Part shown: positions 6,475 through 13,589 of the stretch, piece after piece
How positions within the stretch are numbered: the stretch's first letter is position 1
How the letters are laid out: each line of letters starts with the position of its first letter
NCBI GenBank assembly: GCA_023409675.1
Contig: JAEYRC010000045.1
Span: 1-14,972, forward strand
Length of the DNA: 14,972 nt
Direction: 5' to 3'
DNA from: Bacteroidota bacterium
Lineage (GTDB): Bacteria; Bacteroidota; Bacteroidia; Chitinophagales; Chitinophagaceae
Made by a program: the position numbers and the translations under genes
Notes under the pieces: model-generated
Told to the model about the DNA's origin: nothing
Seen by the model: the letters and a program-made list of their open reading frames with translations, nothing else
The model's database searches: none

Positions 6475-7737
6475 ATGATCCTGTTAAGGCATATACCATT
6501 TCTGAAGTCAGTTCTTATACACAGCATCACCGCATTCGGCGGCCCGCAGGGACATTATGCCATGCTGCTGAAAACGTTTGTACATGGACGTCATGATATA
6601 ACCGAAAAAGAACTGTTGGAATATAACTCCTTCTGCCAGCTTCTTCCCGGAGCGTCATCAACGCAGGTGCTGACATTGATCGGTTACAAACGTGGCGGCC
6701 CGGTGCTGGCAACGCTTACTCTGCTCATCTGGATATTGCCGGCCAGCCTGTTAATGGCTATATTCTCTTTTATATTGCAGTACCTCGATAAAGATGCGCT
6801 GCATACAGATATCTTTAAGTTCATACAACCGATGGCGGTGGGATTTCTCGCATATGCCACAGCGTTATCTTTTCGGATAGCTGTGCATAATCCCATTACG
6901 CGGGTCATATTCATTGTTTCCAGTATTGCAACCTATCTCCTGTTCAAAACGCCCTGGATTTTCCCGATCCTGATCGTACTGGGCGGCGTAGTCACCAACA
7001 TCAGTGAAAAACGGATTCCGCAAAAAGGCCTTCCCCCCAAAAAAATCAAGTGGGGCAATGCCTGGCTTTTCGTGATCATATTTGCCGCCGCGGGTTTATT
7101 CAGTGAATTGTCGCGAAAAAGTGACTGGGAAACCCGTGCTCCGCTGAATCTTTTTGAGAACATGTACCGTTTTGGAAGCATGGTTTTTGGTGGTGGCCAG
7201 GTGCTTATACCAATGATGTATGAACAATATGTAGAACGTCCAAAGGCCCCGGTGGTTTTGCGAAAAAATGAAGATAAAGAGTCGACCGTACTTCAAATGG
7301 ACCGCAACGATTTTTACACCGGAGCCGGCGTGGTTCGCGCCTTACCCGGGCCGGTATTTGCCGTAGCGTCATTTGTAGGCGGAATGACCATGAAAAGTCA
7401 TGGTTATCACTGGCAGATTTTCGGATGTATAATCGGCATGATCGCCATATTTCTGCCCAGCGCGCTGTTGGTGCTGTTTTTCTTCCCGATCTGGCATAAC
7501 CTTCGGAAATACGCGGTGGTATACCGTTCGCTGGAAGGTATCAATGCGGTAGTGGTCGGCATTATGGCAGCATCAACCCTTTACATGATGAACGATATCT
7601 CCCTCATGGGGTTCAGTACGATAAACCTCATGAATATTACCGTTATCCTGTGCACCTGGGCAATATTATCCTTCACTAAAATTCCGGCACCGCTGATTGT
7701 TTTGATCAGCCTTATACTTGGGGCGCTTATTTACTGA
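6475..7737 (+). CDS. chrA: Chromate transporter family protein (ChrA/CHR), two-domain form
   Basis: A 420-residue integral membrane protein of the chromate ion transporter (CHR) family, long form with two homologous halves. The N-terminal half carries SITAFGGPQGHYAML (residues ~17-31) and FCQLLPGASSTQ (~53-64). The C-terminal half repeats them as FGSMVFGGGQVLIPMM (233-248) and GVVRALPGPVFAVASFVGG (~285-303). Hydrophobic segments around 76-103, 116-172, 195-210, 310-340 and 355-420 suit about ten membrane spans. Between the second-half motifs lies a charged ~24-residue loop (RPKAPVVLRKNEDKES). The family exports chromate in some bacteria, but most members have no tested substrate, so the gene name marks the family only. 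It lies 41 bp after the serine hydrolase and may be its last operon partner. Its 3' end overlaps the convergent cytochrome c gene by 11 bp. Confidence 0.88.
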   Translation: MILLRHIPFLKSVLIHSITAFGGPQGHYAMLLKTFVHGRHDITEKELLEYNSFCQLLPGASSTQVLTLIGYKRGGPVLATLTLLIWILPASLLMAIFSFILQYLDKDALHTDIFKFIQPMAVGFLAYATALSFRIAVHNPITRVIFIVSSIATYLLFKTPWIFPILIVLGGVVTNISEKRIPQKGLPPKKIKWGNAWLFVIIFAAAGLFSELSRKSDWETRAPLNLFENMYRFGSMVFGGGQVLIPMMYEQYVERPKAPVVLRKNEDKESTVLQMDRNDFYTGAGVVRALPGPVFAVASFVGGMTMKSHGYHWQIFGCIIGMIAIFLPSALLVLFFFPIWHNLRKYAVVYRSLEGINAVVVGIMAASTLYMMNDISLMGFSTINLMNITVILCTWAILSFTKIPAPLIVLISLILGALIY

Positions 7738-8722
7738 CGACAGCCATATTTTTGGCATATCCCCGCTCCACTTTTTGTTGTACCGGCTGAAGTGTTCTCA
7801 AATAAGCGTAAATCGCGCCAAGATCTTCGTCTGTCATGCCCGAATACATCGTCCAGGGCATGATGGTATTAAAATCCTGCTGGCTTACCGGGCGATACCG
7901 CATGGAACTGTCGCGGTAGGCTGAAAACAATCCGACAAAATTTTCTTTAGTGAGCTTTCCGATACCGGTTTCCATATCGGGGGTAAGGTTGGCAGAGGTG
8001 ACAATGCCACCGGGCAAAGGAAACTGCCGGCCTCCGGCAAGTGTGAACTTTTCATCAAATGCTTTGCCGTCGAAAGGTGTATGGCATTCCGCGCAGGCTG
8101 CAGCGGTTACGAGATATTTTCCATAGGCCAACTCATCTGTTTTAGACGGCATGGGTGAGAGATGGGCAGGCTCTGGAATGGTATTGATAATAAAATTCAT
8201 AGGAAAATCGGATTCACTTTCAGGAACCGTATAGTCTATAGGAGCAAGGGTTCTGAGGTAGGCAACCACAGCCAGGATATCCTCTTCGCAAAGCTGGCCA
8301 TAATTCTTATGAGGCATCACCGGAAAGATCGGCTTACCCGATTTGCGTACTCCCGTAGTAATCGCCCGGAATATTTCACCATCGGTCCAGTCGCCAATTC
8401 CGGAAGGCGTTATATTGGCAGAATAATATTTGCCCGGAAATCCCATCGATTGATCGAATAATTCGCCCCCCTGCCCCAGTGTGCCAGGTTTCAGAGGTCC
8501 GGAAAAAGCCGCCCAGTCGCGCGTACTGTGGCAATCCATGCAAATCATCACATTGTTGGCCAGGTATTCACCCCGCTGGATGGTCTCCGCATTCATATCC
8601 GCTTTTACTTCCGGCGGATTACCAACATCAGGCAGCGCCAGTTTAACATAGGTAGCAATTCCGCGAATGGCGACTAAAATCAACAACACAACGATCCCCA
8701 ATACACGAAAAACCTTTTTCAT
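7727..8722 (-). CDS. Membrane-anchored dihaem cytochrome c
   Basis: A 331-residue c-type cytochrome with an uncleaved-looking N-terminal membrane anchor (residues ~5-30; an Arg sits inside it at 20), placing the haem domains in the periplasm. Two class I cytochrome c domains are clear. The first has haem motif C61-M-D-C-H65 and a likely axial Met at M136 (PVMPHKNY), ending with EEDILAVVAYLRTL. The second has C210-A-E-C-H214 and a likely axial Met at M288 (IMPWTMYSGM), ending with EDLGAIYAYLRTL. The layout resembles the cytochrome subunits of membrane-bound periplasmic dehydrogenases, but no dehydrogenase is adjacent, so the electron partner is unknown. It appears to be a single-gene unit, converging on chrA with overlapping 3' ends. 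Confidence 0.9.
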   Translation of the reverse strand: MKKVFRVLGIVVLLILVAIRGIATYVKLALPDVGNPPEVKADMNAETIQRGEYLANNVMICMDCHSTRDWAAFSGPLKPGTLGQGGELFDQSMGFPGKYYSANITPSGIGDWTDGEIFRAITTGVRKSGKPIFPVMPHKNYGQLCEEDILAVVAYLRTLAPIDYTVPESESDFPMNFIINTIPEPAHLSPMPSKTDELAYGKYLVTAAACAECHTPFDGKAFDEKFTLAGGRQFPLPGGIVTSANLTPDMETGIGKLTKENFVGLFSAYRDSSMRYRPVSQQDFNTIMPWTMYSGMTDEDLGAIYAYLRTLQPVQQKVERGYAKNMAVVSK

Positions 8723-8797
8723 GACATGTAAGTTTAATGGTGGTAAAAAAAGTGTTTACAATGGGGAGGAATAGGATTGCAGTAATCAGAGGAAATA

Positions 8798-8826
8798 CTA
8801 AAGTAGTAAAATTGCGGAAAAATCAA
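8798..8826 (-). promoter_or_regulatory. Possible promoter of the cytochrome c gene
   Basis: On the minus strand a TTG (plus 8824-8826) is followed after 18 bp by TACTTTAG (plus 8798-8805), a 7-of-8 match to the TAnnTTTG -7 box. It would give a leader of roughly 70 nt. The spacing and the one mismatch make this only a weak suggestion. Confidence 0.25.
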
Positions 8827-8887
8827 TAGACATTGAATAAAAAAGGGATAAACGGAAATTACGAACAGGGGGAGTTGGTTGAAAGGA

Positions 8888-9349
8888 TCAGAGAGATTGC
8901 TTGCGGAAAACGACTAGTTTTCCTTTGACGGTGTGTTTAATTTCACGGTAATTTTCATGATAAAAATCCGAAAAGGACAGCGCTTTTTTACCGTTGATAT
9001 AAAGATTCAGGTATTCAAAAGACCGGCTTTCGGATTGAAGCAGCTTAATATCATAGCCATCAAAATCGGCCCAGAAATAATCCGTAGACGCTCCAAAACC
9101 TGCATAAGGCCGAACGGTTATCCTATCGTATGAAAATATTGCCACGATGGCATTTTTACTCAGCTCTACATGATGCAGGTACCAGATAAGCCAGATGAAT
9201 GTCAGCAGAAAGGGATAGACATAATAGTGTGGATCAGGAAATTGTTCCGACAGGAAATAAATGAGGCCTCCTGAAAATAAGGTGAGGAACGCCAGCAGTG
9301 CCAGCGGTAAACTTCGCCGGATCCGGTATTTCCTGCTTTTGTTTTCCAT
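8888..9349 (-). CDS. Small membrane protein of unknown function
   Basis: A 153-residue protein I do not recognise. A very basic N-terminus (KSRKYRIRR) precedes two hydrophobic segments, about residues 13-32 (LPLALLAFLTLFSGGLIYFL) and 43-58 (YVYPFLLTFIWLIWYL), joined by a short loop with Pro. The remaining ~90 residues look like a soluble beta-rich domain (ITVRPYAGF, YFWADFDGYDI, EYLNLYINGKKALSFSDFYHENYREIKHTV). The order of two helices then a strand-rich domain with a final 'FYHENYREI' helix recalls bacterial PH-like or YcxB-like proteins, but this is a guess from pattern only. The basic N-terminus predicts both ends in the cytoplasm. It lies 39 bp after the M23 peptidase gene on the same strand and could be co-transcribed with it. 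Confidence 0.7.
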   Translation of the reverse strand: MENKSRKYRIRRSLPLALLAFLTLFSGGLIYFLSEQFPDPHYYVYPFLLTFIWLIWYLHHVELSKNAIVAIFSYDRITVRPYAGFGASTDYFWADFDGYDIKLLQSESRSFEYLNLYINGKKALSFSDFYHENYREIKHTVKGKLVVFRKQSL

Positions 9350-9388
9350 ACCTATACATCCGGTCAGAAAACAAAGGTGAACAGATGA

Positions 9389-10708
9389 TTATTTCAAAAT
9401 CCACCCCAGGTTATCGCCGGTATGAACGAAATACCAGCTACTGAACTGACCTAAAATTTTCACCTGCTGACCAGGATCGAGGGTTTGTTTATGTGGGGAA
9501 ATACTATCGGGCTTTGCAAGCAGTGGTGTTGCGGCAGTAAGTTGTTGTGTTCGAAGGGGTTCTGACGCTGAGATGAGTGCGCTGCGCGGAATAAAACCCA
9601 GCTGATGATCAGGCGTCTGTATTCTGTACCAGTCGCGGTTGAATGACCGAACCTGTAAAACCGTTCCGGAAGGTATTTGTTGTATTGCTTCGCTTTTCGC
9701 GTCAGGAGCGATAAACATGCGTGCTCCGCTTCGGGAGCGAACGCTAAAATGGCGGGCTTCTGTATCAATAAGCGCCGATGATTCCGGAAGGGCATCGGGT
9801 TCCCGCCGTTGCGGATTTACAAAAGGCAGCGGATCGACTGCACCGCCCCGGGAATATATTCCAAAATGTAGATGTGGTGCGGTAGTGCGTGCATTCCCGG
9901 TATTGCCCATAAGGCCAAGCGTATCTCCTGTTGAGACACGTTGGCCGGCTTGTACCAACTGGGAGTCAAGATGCGCATAATACAGCGAATAATTGGTGTT
10001 TTCCGGCTGCATCCATACAACTTTTCCGCCTAACCGGTTGTTATTTACCCGGGTAACCCGACCATCGGCAGCGGCAACAACAGGCGTTAAACGGGCTGCA
10101 AACAGGTCTATCCCTTCATGACTGCGCGCGCCACCATCGCGTGCAGCTCCCCAAAAACTTTTAATATGATTTTTACCGGGAGCATCAATTGGATATGCCA
10201 GGGAAGGACCGCTTGAAATACTCAATTGGTACTCACCAGTACCCAGCAATTCGGGCTGAAGCCTGACCAGGTATCTGCCCGATGCAGCTACTACATGATC
10301 TATTACCGCCTCCGTACTGTCGGCCGCTTTAATTAGTTTTGGTGGACGGTCATTATCGCGCAGCTCCCAGAGTTCAAAAAAGAGTTGAAAACCACTGGCC
10401 GGTTTCTTTTCGAGCTGAAGTTGTATTTTTTCGCCTTCTCTGACCGGGAACCGAAGGCCAACAGCCTGCGGCTCTGCGGCGTCAAAGAATCCTTTTTCTG
10501 AATAGGGAACTGCTACCTGCAACGGACTGGTTAATCCTGAATCTGCGGCACTAAACCATTTTAAGCCCAGCACACTCTGGTCGAGTCCGGCCTGAACCAG
10601 GGCCTGGCCATAACGTTCGTGCGGGGATTTCTGGGTAAATAACCCGCTTCCCGGTGTGCTGCAACCGGAAATCACAAAGAAAAAAACAACAGGAAAAATG
10701 TATTTCAT
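9389..10708 (-). CDS. M23 family metallopeptidase lipoprotein with C-terminal SH3-like regions
   Basis: A 439-residue lipoprotein of the LytM/M23 zinc peptidase family, which cuts peptide cross-links in peptidoglycan or regulates enzymes that do. I place the start at the ATG at 10708; an in-frame TTG at 10723 would only add five residues before a complete lipoprotein signal (MKYIFPVVFFFVISGCS, acylated Cys17). Residues ~85-170 resemble a beta-sandwich pre-domain. The peptidase domain runs from ~185 to 300. Its zinc motif HxxxD is intact (H197-E-G-I-D201), and the later motif is HLHFG (H279, H281), with H246 in YYAHLDS as the other catalytic-site His. Residues ~318-375 and ~385-439 look like bacterial SH3 regions (FNRDWYRIQTPDHQLGFIPRSAL; FSSWYFVHTGDNLGWIL), which often bind cell-wall peptides. 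All key residues are present, so it should be active. No acidic surface-export signal follows the Cys. Confidence 0.9.
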   Translation of the reverse strand: MKYIFPVVFFFVISGCSTPGSGLFTQKSPHERYGQALVQAGLDQSVLGLKWFSAADSGLTSPLQVAVPYSEKGFFDAAEPQAVGLRFPVREGEKIQLQLEKKPASGFQLFFELWELRDNDRPPKLIKAADSTEAVIDHVVAASGRYLVRLQPELLGTGEYQLSISSGPSLAYPIDAPGKNHIKSFWGAARDGGARSHEGIDLFAARLTPVVAAADGRVTRVNNNRLGGKVVWMQPENTNYSLYYAHLDSQLVQAGQRVSTGDTLGLMGNTGNARTTAPHLHFGIYSRGGAVDPLPFVNPQRREPDALPESSALIDTEARHFSVRSRSGARMFIAPDAKSEAIQQIPSGTVLQVRSFNRDWYRIQTPDHQLGFIPRSALISASEPLRTQQLTAATPLLAKPDSISPHKQTLDPGQQVKILGQFSSWYFVHTGDNLGWILK

Positions 10709-10761
10709 ACGTACCGGTTTCAACCCTAAGTGGTAAAATTGATATGCCAGCGTAGCCTTAT

Positions 10762-10792
10762 TTTGAACAGAAATGGCCGGGGCATAATTTTT
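10762..10792 (+). promoter_or_regulatory. Candidate promoter of the DUF3606 gene
   Basis: TTTG at 10762-10765 is followed after 19 bp by TAATTTTT (10785-10792), a 7-of-8 match to the Bacteroidota -7 box TAnnTTTG; the spacing is as expected for the -33/-7 pair. Transcription would begin near 10797-10800, about 20 nt before the ATG at 10821. A second partial box, TAATTTTA, lies at 10796-10803. Confidence 0.4.
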
Positions 10793-10820
10793 TCTTAATT
10801 TTAGCTAAAACGTATCGCGT

Positions 10821-11006
10821 ATGGGTTATCCAACTGTAAAACCCGGAAAATCGCACGATAAACGTATTCATCTCGAGCAGCCCCGGGAAGCCATTTACTG
10901 GGCTAAAAAGTTTGAGGTATCCTGCCTTCAATTACTTCAGGCTGTACGGGCTACGGGAAGTAACCGCGTAGAACAGGTTCAGCATTATCTTGCCAATAAC
11001 CGTTAA
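10821..11006 (+). CDS. DUF3606 domain-containing small protein
   Basis: A 61-residue cytoplasmic protein matching the DUF3606 pattern: a short polar N-terminus (KPGKSHDKRIHLEQP) and then a helical region, REAIYWAKKFEVSCLQLLQAVRATGSNRVEQVQHYL (residues ~22-57), with the typical 'WAKKFxVxxxxLxxAVxxxGxxxxxVxxYL' spacing. Members are small, widespread and of unknown function; the fold looks like a helix-turn-helix-like bundle, but DNA binding is not shown. It is preceded by a plausible promoter and stands alone. The 259 bp after it hold no gene or signal I can support. Confidence 0.8.
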   Translation: MGYPTVKPGKSHDKRIHLEQPREAIYWAKKFEVSCLQLLQAVRATGSNRVEQVQHYLANNR

Positions 11007-11265
11007 GATCAACGTATAAGCCGGAACTACTAGCTCTTTATCTATGCTGATAATCTGCTCATGGTATTAGTGATGGTTTATTATCGTATCGATATTGAAG
11101 GTAATTATAACTCTTAGCTCTAGTTGCCGTATCATTACTGAGTTGTGAGAGCGTTTAATAGAACCTGGTTTCTCTTCCCACATCAATATTTTTCCACTGA
11201 ACGGGGAAAACTGTCAACAACAGCTCTGGCAAAAGATTTTTATTCTATACAGGAAATCTGATGTT

Positions 11266-11550
11266 ATGCGTGAAGTACCAAACCATGAGGAGTTGCATTC
11301 CGGTGAAAACATCATCGAAACTTTATTCCGGTGGAACCGCGAATGGCAGGCTGCCATCATAAAACCATTTAAGCATGAAGGCCGGCTGTTACACTATATT
11401 GTAAAACTTGTCGGAGGGCCTATCCTTTTTGTATGGCAGAATGATCTGGGCGATTGGGTGGAGTTGAAAAAAGGCCTGACCGAACGATCAATAGCTGTTG
11501 GACGTGCGATAGAGCATATACAACTTGCACCGGGTATAGATGTGGGTTAG
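11266..11550 (+). CDS. Hypothetical 94-residue protein
   Basis: I do not recognise this protein. It reads like a real soluble protein: a polar N-terminus (REVPNHEELHSGENIIETL), an aromatic segment FRWNREWQAAIIKPF, strands such as LLHYIVKLVGGPILFVWQ, then DLGDWVELKKGLTERSIAVGRAIEHIQLAPG. No signal peptide, membrane segment or Cys is present. The ATG at 11266 is the first in the frame, with no clear ribosome binding site or promoter box. It lies alone between a 259-bp apparently empty stretch and the tandem repeat array. It could be a lineage-specific gene or a remnant of a larger one. Confidence 0.5.
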   Translation: MREVPNHEELHSGENIIETLFRWNREWQAAIIKPFKHEGRLLHYIVKLVGGPILFVWQNDLGDWVELKKGLTERSIAVGRAIEHIQLAPGIDVG

Positions 11551-11636
11551 CACAGGAAGTCACTGACATGCTTCAACACTGTAATCAAAAATCCGGCTCA
11601 TCTTCATTTAATGCAAATCATTAACTGGGTTGTTCT

Positions 11637-11849
11637 GTGAAGCAATATGCGTTCGTCATTGCGAGCCGGAGGCGAAGCAATCCAGAATAACGAGAAGCAA
11701 TCAAAAACGAAATCAAAAATTAAATAATTCTACTGGATTGCTTCGGGAAAGCCCTCGCAATGACGTGCTGCTAAAGTGATTAAATTTTGCAGGTATCTTA
11801 CAAGACGTGCTTCAAGTGTGTTCTAATCTGGCAGGTATCCGGCCATGAC
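11637..11849. repeat. Palindromic repeat unit 1
   Basis: First copy; the palindrome spans 11654-11765 with both outer arms intact (CGTCATTGCGAG and CTCGCAATGACG). The inner right arm reads CTTCGGGAAAGCCC, lacking the C found in later copies. The sequence before 11637 does not resemble the linker, so the array begins abruptly here. Confidence 0.85.
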
Positions 11850-12062
11850 GTGAAGCAAAATGCGTTCGTCATTGCGAGCCGGAGGCGAAGCAATCCAGAA
11901 CAACGAGAAGCAATCCAAATCGAAATCAAAAATTAATACTTCTACTGGATTGCTTCGGCAAAGCCCTCGCAATGACGTGCTAATAATGTGATTAAGTTTT
12001 GCAGGCATCTCGCAATGACCTAGTGGAAGTGTGTTCTAATCTGGCAGGCATCCCGCCCTGAC
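11850..12062. repeat. Palindromic repeat unit 2
   Basis: Second copy; palindrome 11867-11977. Both outer arms are intact. The right arm reads CTTCGGCAAAGCCC, one G short of units 3-5, and the part after the palindrome differs slightly (TGCTAATAATGTGATTAAG). Confidence 0.85.
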
Positions 12063-12271
12063 GTGAAGCAAAGTGCGTTTGTCATGCGAGCCGGAGGCGT
12101 AGCAATCCAGAAAAACGAGAGCAATCAAAAACAACATCAAAAATTAATAATTACTGTATTGCTTCGGGCAAAGCCCTCGCAATGACGTGCTGCTAAAGTG
12201 ATTAAATTTAGCAGGCATCTTACAATGACCTATTTCAAGTGTGTTCTAATCTGGCAGGCATCTACCATGTC
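12063..12271. repeat. Palindromic repeat unit 3 (most decayed)
   Basis: Third copy; palindrome about 12081-12187. The left outer arm has lost bases (GTCATGCGAG), the inner left arm reads GCGTAGCAATCC, and the inner right arm reads CTGTATTGC. The changes in one arm are not matched in the other, so pairing has weakened. Confidence 0.8.
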
Positions 12272-12485
12272 GTGAAGCAAAGAGCGTTCGTCATTGCGAG
12301 CCGGAGGCGAAGCAATCCAGAAAAACGAGAAGCAATCAAAAGCGAAATCAAAAAATAATAATTCTACTTGATTGCTTCGGGCAAAGCCCTCGCAATGACG
12401 TGCTGCTAAAGTGATTAAATTTAGCAGGCATCTTGCAATGACGTAGTGCAAGTATGTTCTAATCTGGCATGCATCCCGCCATGAC
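12272..12485. repeat. Palindromic repeat unit 4
   Basis: Fourth copy; palindrome 12289-12400. The outer arms are intact; the inner right arm reads CTTGATTGC instead of CTGGATTGC. The linker contains an additional TGCAATGACG, echoing the right outer arm. Confidence 0.85.
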
Positions 12486-12690
12486 GTGAAGCAAAGTGCG
12501 TTCATCATTGAGAGCCGGAGGTGAAGCAATCCAGAAAAACAAGAAGCAATCAAAAACGAAATCAAAAATTAATAATTCTACTGGATTGCTTCGGGCAAAG
12601 CCCTCGCAATGACGGGCTGCTAAAGTGATTAAATTTAGCAGGTATCTTACAATGACGTACAGCAAGAGTGCTTCAATCTGGAGGGCTCCC
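12486..12690. repeat. Palindromic repeat unit 5 (array end)
   Basis: Fifth copy; palindrome 12503-12614. The left outer arm is changed (CATCATTGAGAG) while the right one keeps CTCGCAATGACG. Similarity to the linker fades around 12690 (CTTCAATCTGGAGGGCTCCC in place of the usual TTCTAATCTGGCAGG), which marks the end of the array. Confidence 0.8.
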
Positions 12691-12752
12691 GGAGCGTAGC
12701 GACTATTGAATAAGTCAAAACTTCAAATACTTTTTGTTTACCCAATAGACAT

Positions 12753-12783
12753 AAAAAAAGGTAAGCGTTAGCTTACCTTTTTT
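12753..12783. terminator. Bidirectional intrinsic terminator
   Basis: A perfect stem GGTAAGC / GCTTACC with loop GTTA is flanked by seven As on the left and six Ts on the right, so it reads as a hairpin plus U-tract on both strands. On the minus strand it lies 19 bp after the DUF4142 gene and should end its transcript. On the plus strand it would stop any transcript coming through the repeat array. Confidence 0.85.
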
Positions 12784-12801
12784 CTAATAATGGAATTGGA
12801 T

Positions 12802-13383
12802 TTATTTCAAGCCATCTTTAATGGTACGGGCTTTTTCAAGATGGGCACGGAGCTTCGGTAAAGTTTTACCGGCAAAAGCTTTGATGTCAGCATCTTCAGC
12901 ATCGTTCGCGAATTTTTCAAAACGATTTACATCTTCTTCATGCTGGTCAACCATCATGTCCATAAACTCTTTATCAAAATCAGCACCGGATTTTTCCCGA
13001 AGGTCGTTCAGGTCTTCCTGGTGATCTTCACCTATAGCCGTAGGCAGAGTGATGTTTTTTTGTGCAGCAAGTGCTTTTAATTCGCTGTTGGCAGCTTCAT
13101 GATCTTTAGCCAGCATAGCAGCAAATTCTTTTACCTGTGGGTTAGTTGCTTTTTGTTCACCGAGTTTACCGGCTTCCACTTCAAGCATCCCTGCTCCTGC
13201 AGAAAGCACCATGAAATCAGCATCGGATTTACCGAATAAACCGCCATCATTAAGCGAAGAATCCAGAGTTCCTTTTTCTTCATTTACTTCCTGTGCCGCT
13301 TCAATGGGGTCGTGTTCTGCATCTCCGCAAGCCTGAAATGTCCATGCAGCAGCAGCAATTAATAAATAACTTAACTTTTTCAT
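12802..13383 (-). CDS. DUF4142 family lipoprotein (ferritin-like helical domain)
   Basis: A 193-residue lipoprotein. I chose the ATG at 13383 because it directly begins a lipoprotein signal (MKKLSYLLIAAAAWTFQAC, acylated Cys19); the frame is open to 13452 but the 23 extra residues do not look like a signal. After an acidic linker (residues 20-50), the DUF4142 domain fills about 54-188: SDADFMVLSAGAGMLEVEAGKLGEQKATNPQVKEFAAMLAKDHEAANSEL, then MMVDQHEEDVNRFEKFA and LPKLRAHLEKAR. Repeated helices with conserved acidic and His positions (KDHEAAN, DQHEEDV) suit the ferritin-like four-helix fold assigned to the family. Its function is unknown; members are often linked to envelope stress. It is its own transcription unit, ended by the terminator just downstream. 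Confidence 0.9.
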   Translation of the reverse strand: MKKLSYLLIAAAAWTFQACGDAEHDPIEAAQEVNEEKGTLDSSLNDGGLFGKSDADFMVLSAGAGMLEVEAGKLGEQKATNPQVKEFAAMLAKDHEAANSELKALAAQKNITLPTAIGEDHQEDLNDLREKSGADFDKEFMDMMVDQHEEDVNRFEKFANDAEDADIKAFAGKTLPKLRAHLEKARTIKDGLK

Positions 13384-13505
13384 GTTGGTTGTTTTTTGTT
13401 TTAGAATATTGACACCGCCCACTTTCACACAATTGCTTAACTGGTGGTGCACATACCCTTAATACAAACCCTGTGCCTTTATGCATATCAAGCTGAAAAA
13501 CAAAT

Positions 13506-13542
13506 AATCCCGATTGATACTCAATGAAGTACAATCGGGATT
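13506..13542 (-). terminator. Terminator hairpin of the receptor-lipoprotein operon
   Basis: The inverted repeat AATCCCGATTG / CAATCGGGATT (11-bp perfect stem, 15-nt loop) lies 48 bp after the lipoprotein stop on the minus strand. In that direction it is followed by the T-rich ATTTGTTTTT, as expected of an intrinsic terminator. The long loop makes it somewhat unusual. Confidence 0.65.
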
Positions 13543-13589
13543 TATTAGATTTTGTGGATTTTTCCACACACCATGTGCATAAGTTACCC

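Larger units (their letters stand above)
11637..12690. repeat. Tandem array of five ~213-bp units, each containing a long palindrome
   Basis: Five head-to-tail copies with unit lengths 213, 213, 209, 214 and about 205 bp, each starting at GTGAAGCA. Every unit holds an imperfect palindrome about 107-112 bp long. Its left arm is CGTCATTGCGAG plus GCGAAGCAATCCAG; its right arm is CTGGATTGCTTCGG plus CTCGCAATGACG, with an AT-rich centre. A ~100-bp linker with the landmarks GTGATTAAATTT, GCAGGCATCT and TTCTAATCTGGCA joins neighbouring palindromes. The outer arms resemble the widespread 'CATTGCGAG...GAAGCAATCC' palindromic repeats found in many unrelated bacterial genomes. Open frames across the array are by-products of the repeat and not genes. 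No transposase lies nearby. Confidence 0.92.

Noticed and set aside
11823..12665. Minus-strand open frames of 61, 111 and 68 codons
   Set aside because: They translate the palindrome arms and linkers, share no start context, and their sequence is fully explained by the tandem repeat.
11637..12690. CRISPR array
   Set aside because: The period is ~213 bp, the whole unit is repeated rather than a short repeat with unique spacers, and no cas genes are seen.
13384..13452. Longer DUF4142 protein starting upstream of the lipoprotein signal
   Set aside because: The extension would bury a perfect lipoprotein signal inside the protein.
13553..13568. Small hairpin TGTGGA-TTTT-TCCACA, with TTTTCCACA resembling a DnaA box
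   Set aside because: It has a mismatch to TTATNCACA, is a single site, and is 9 kb from the parS sites; there is no cluster or AT-rich unwinding region to support an origin.
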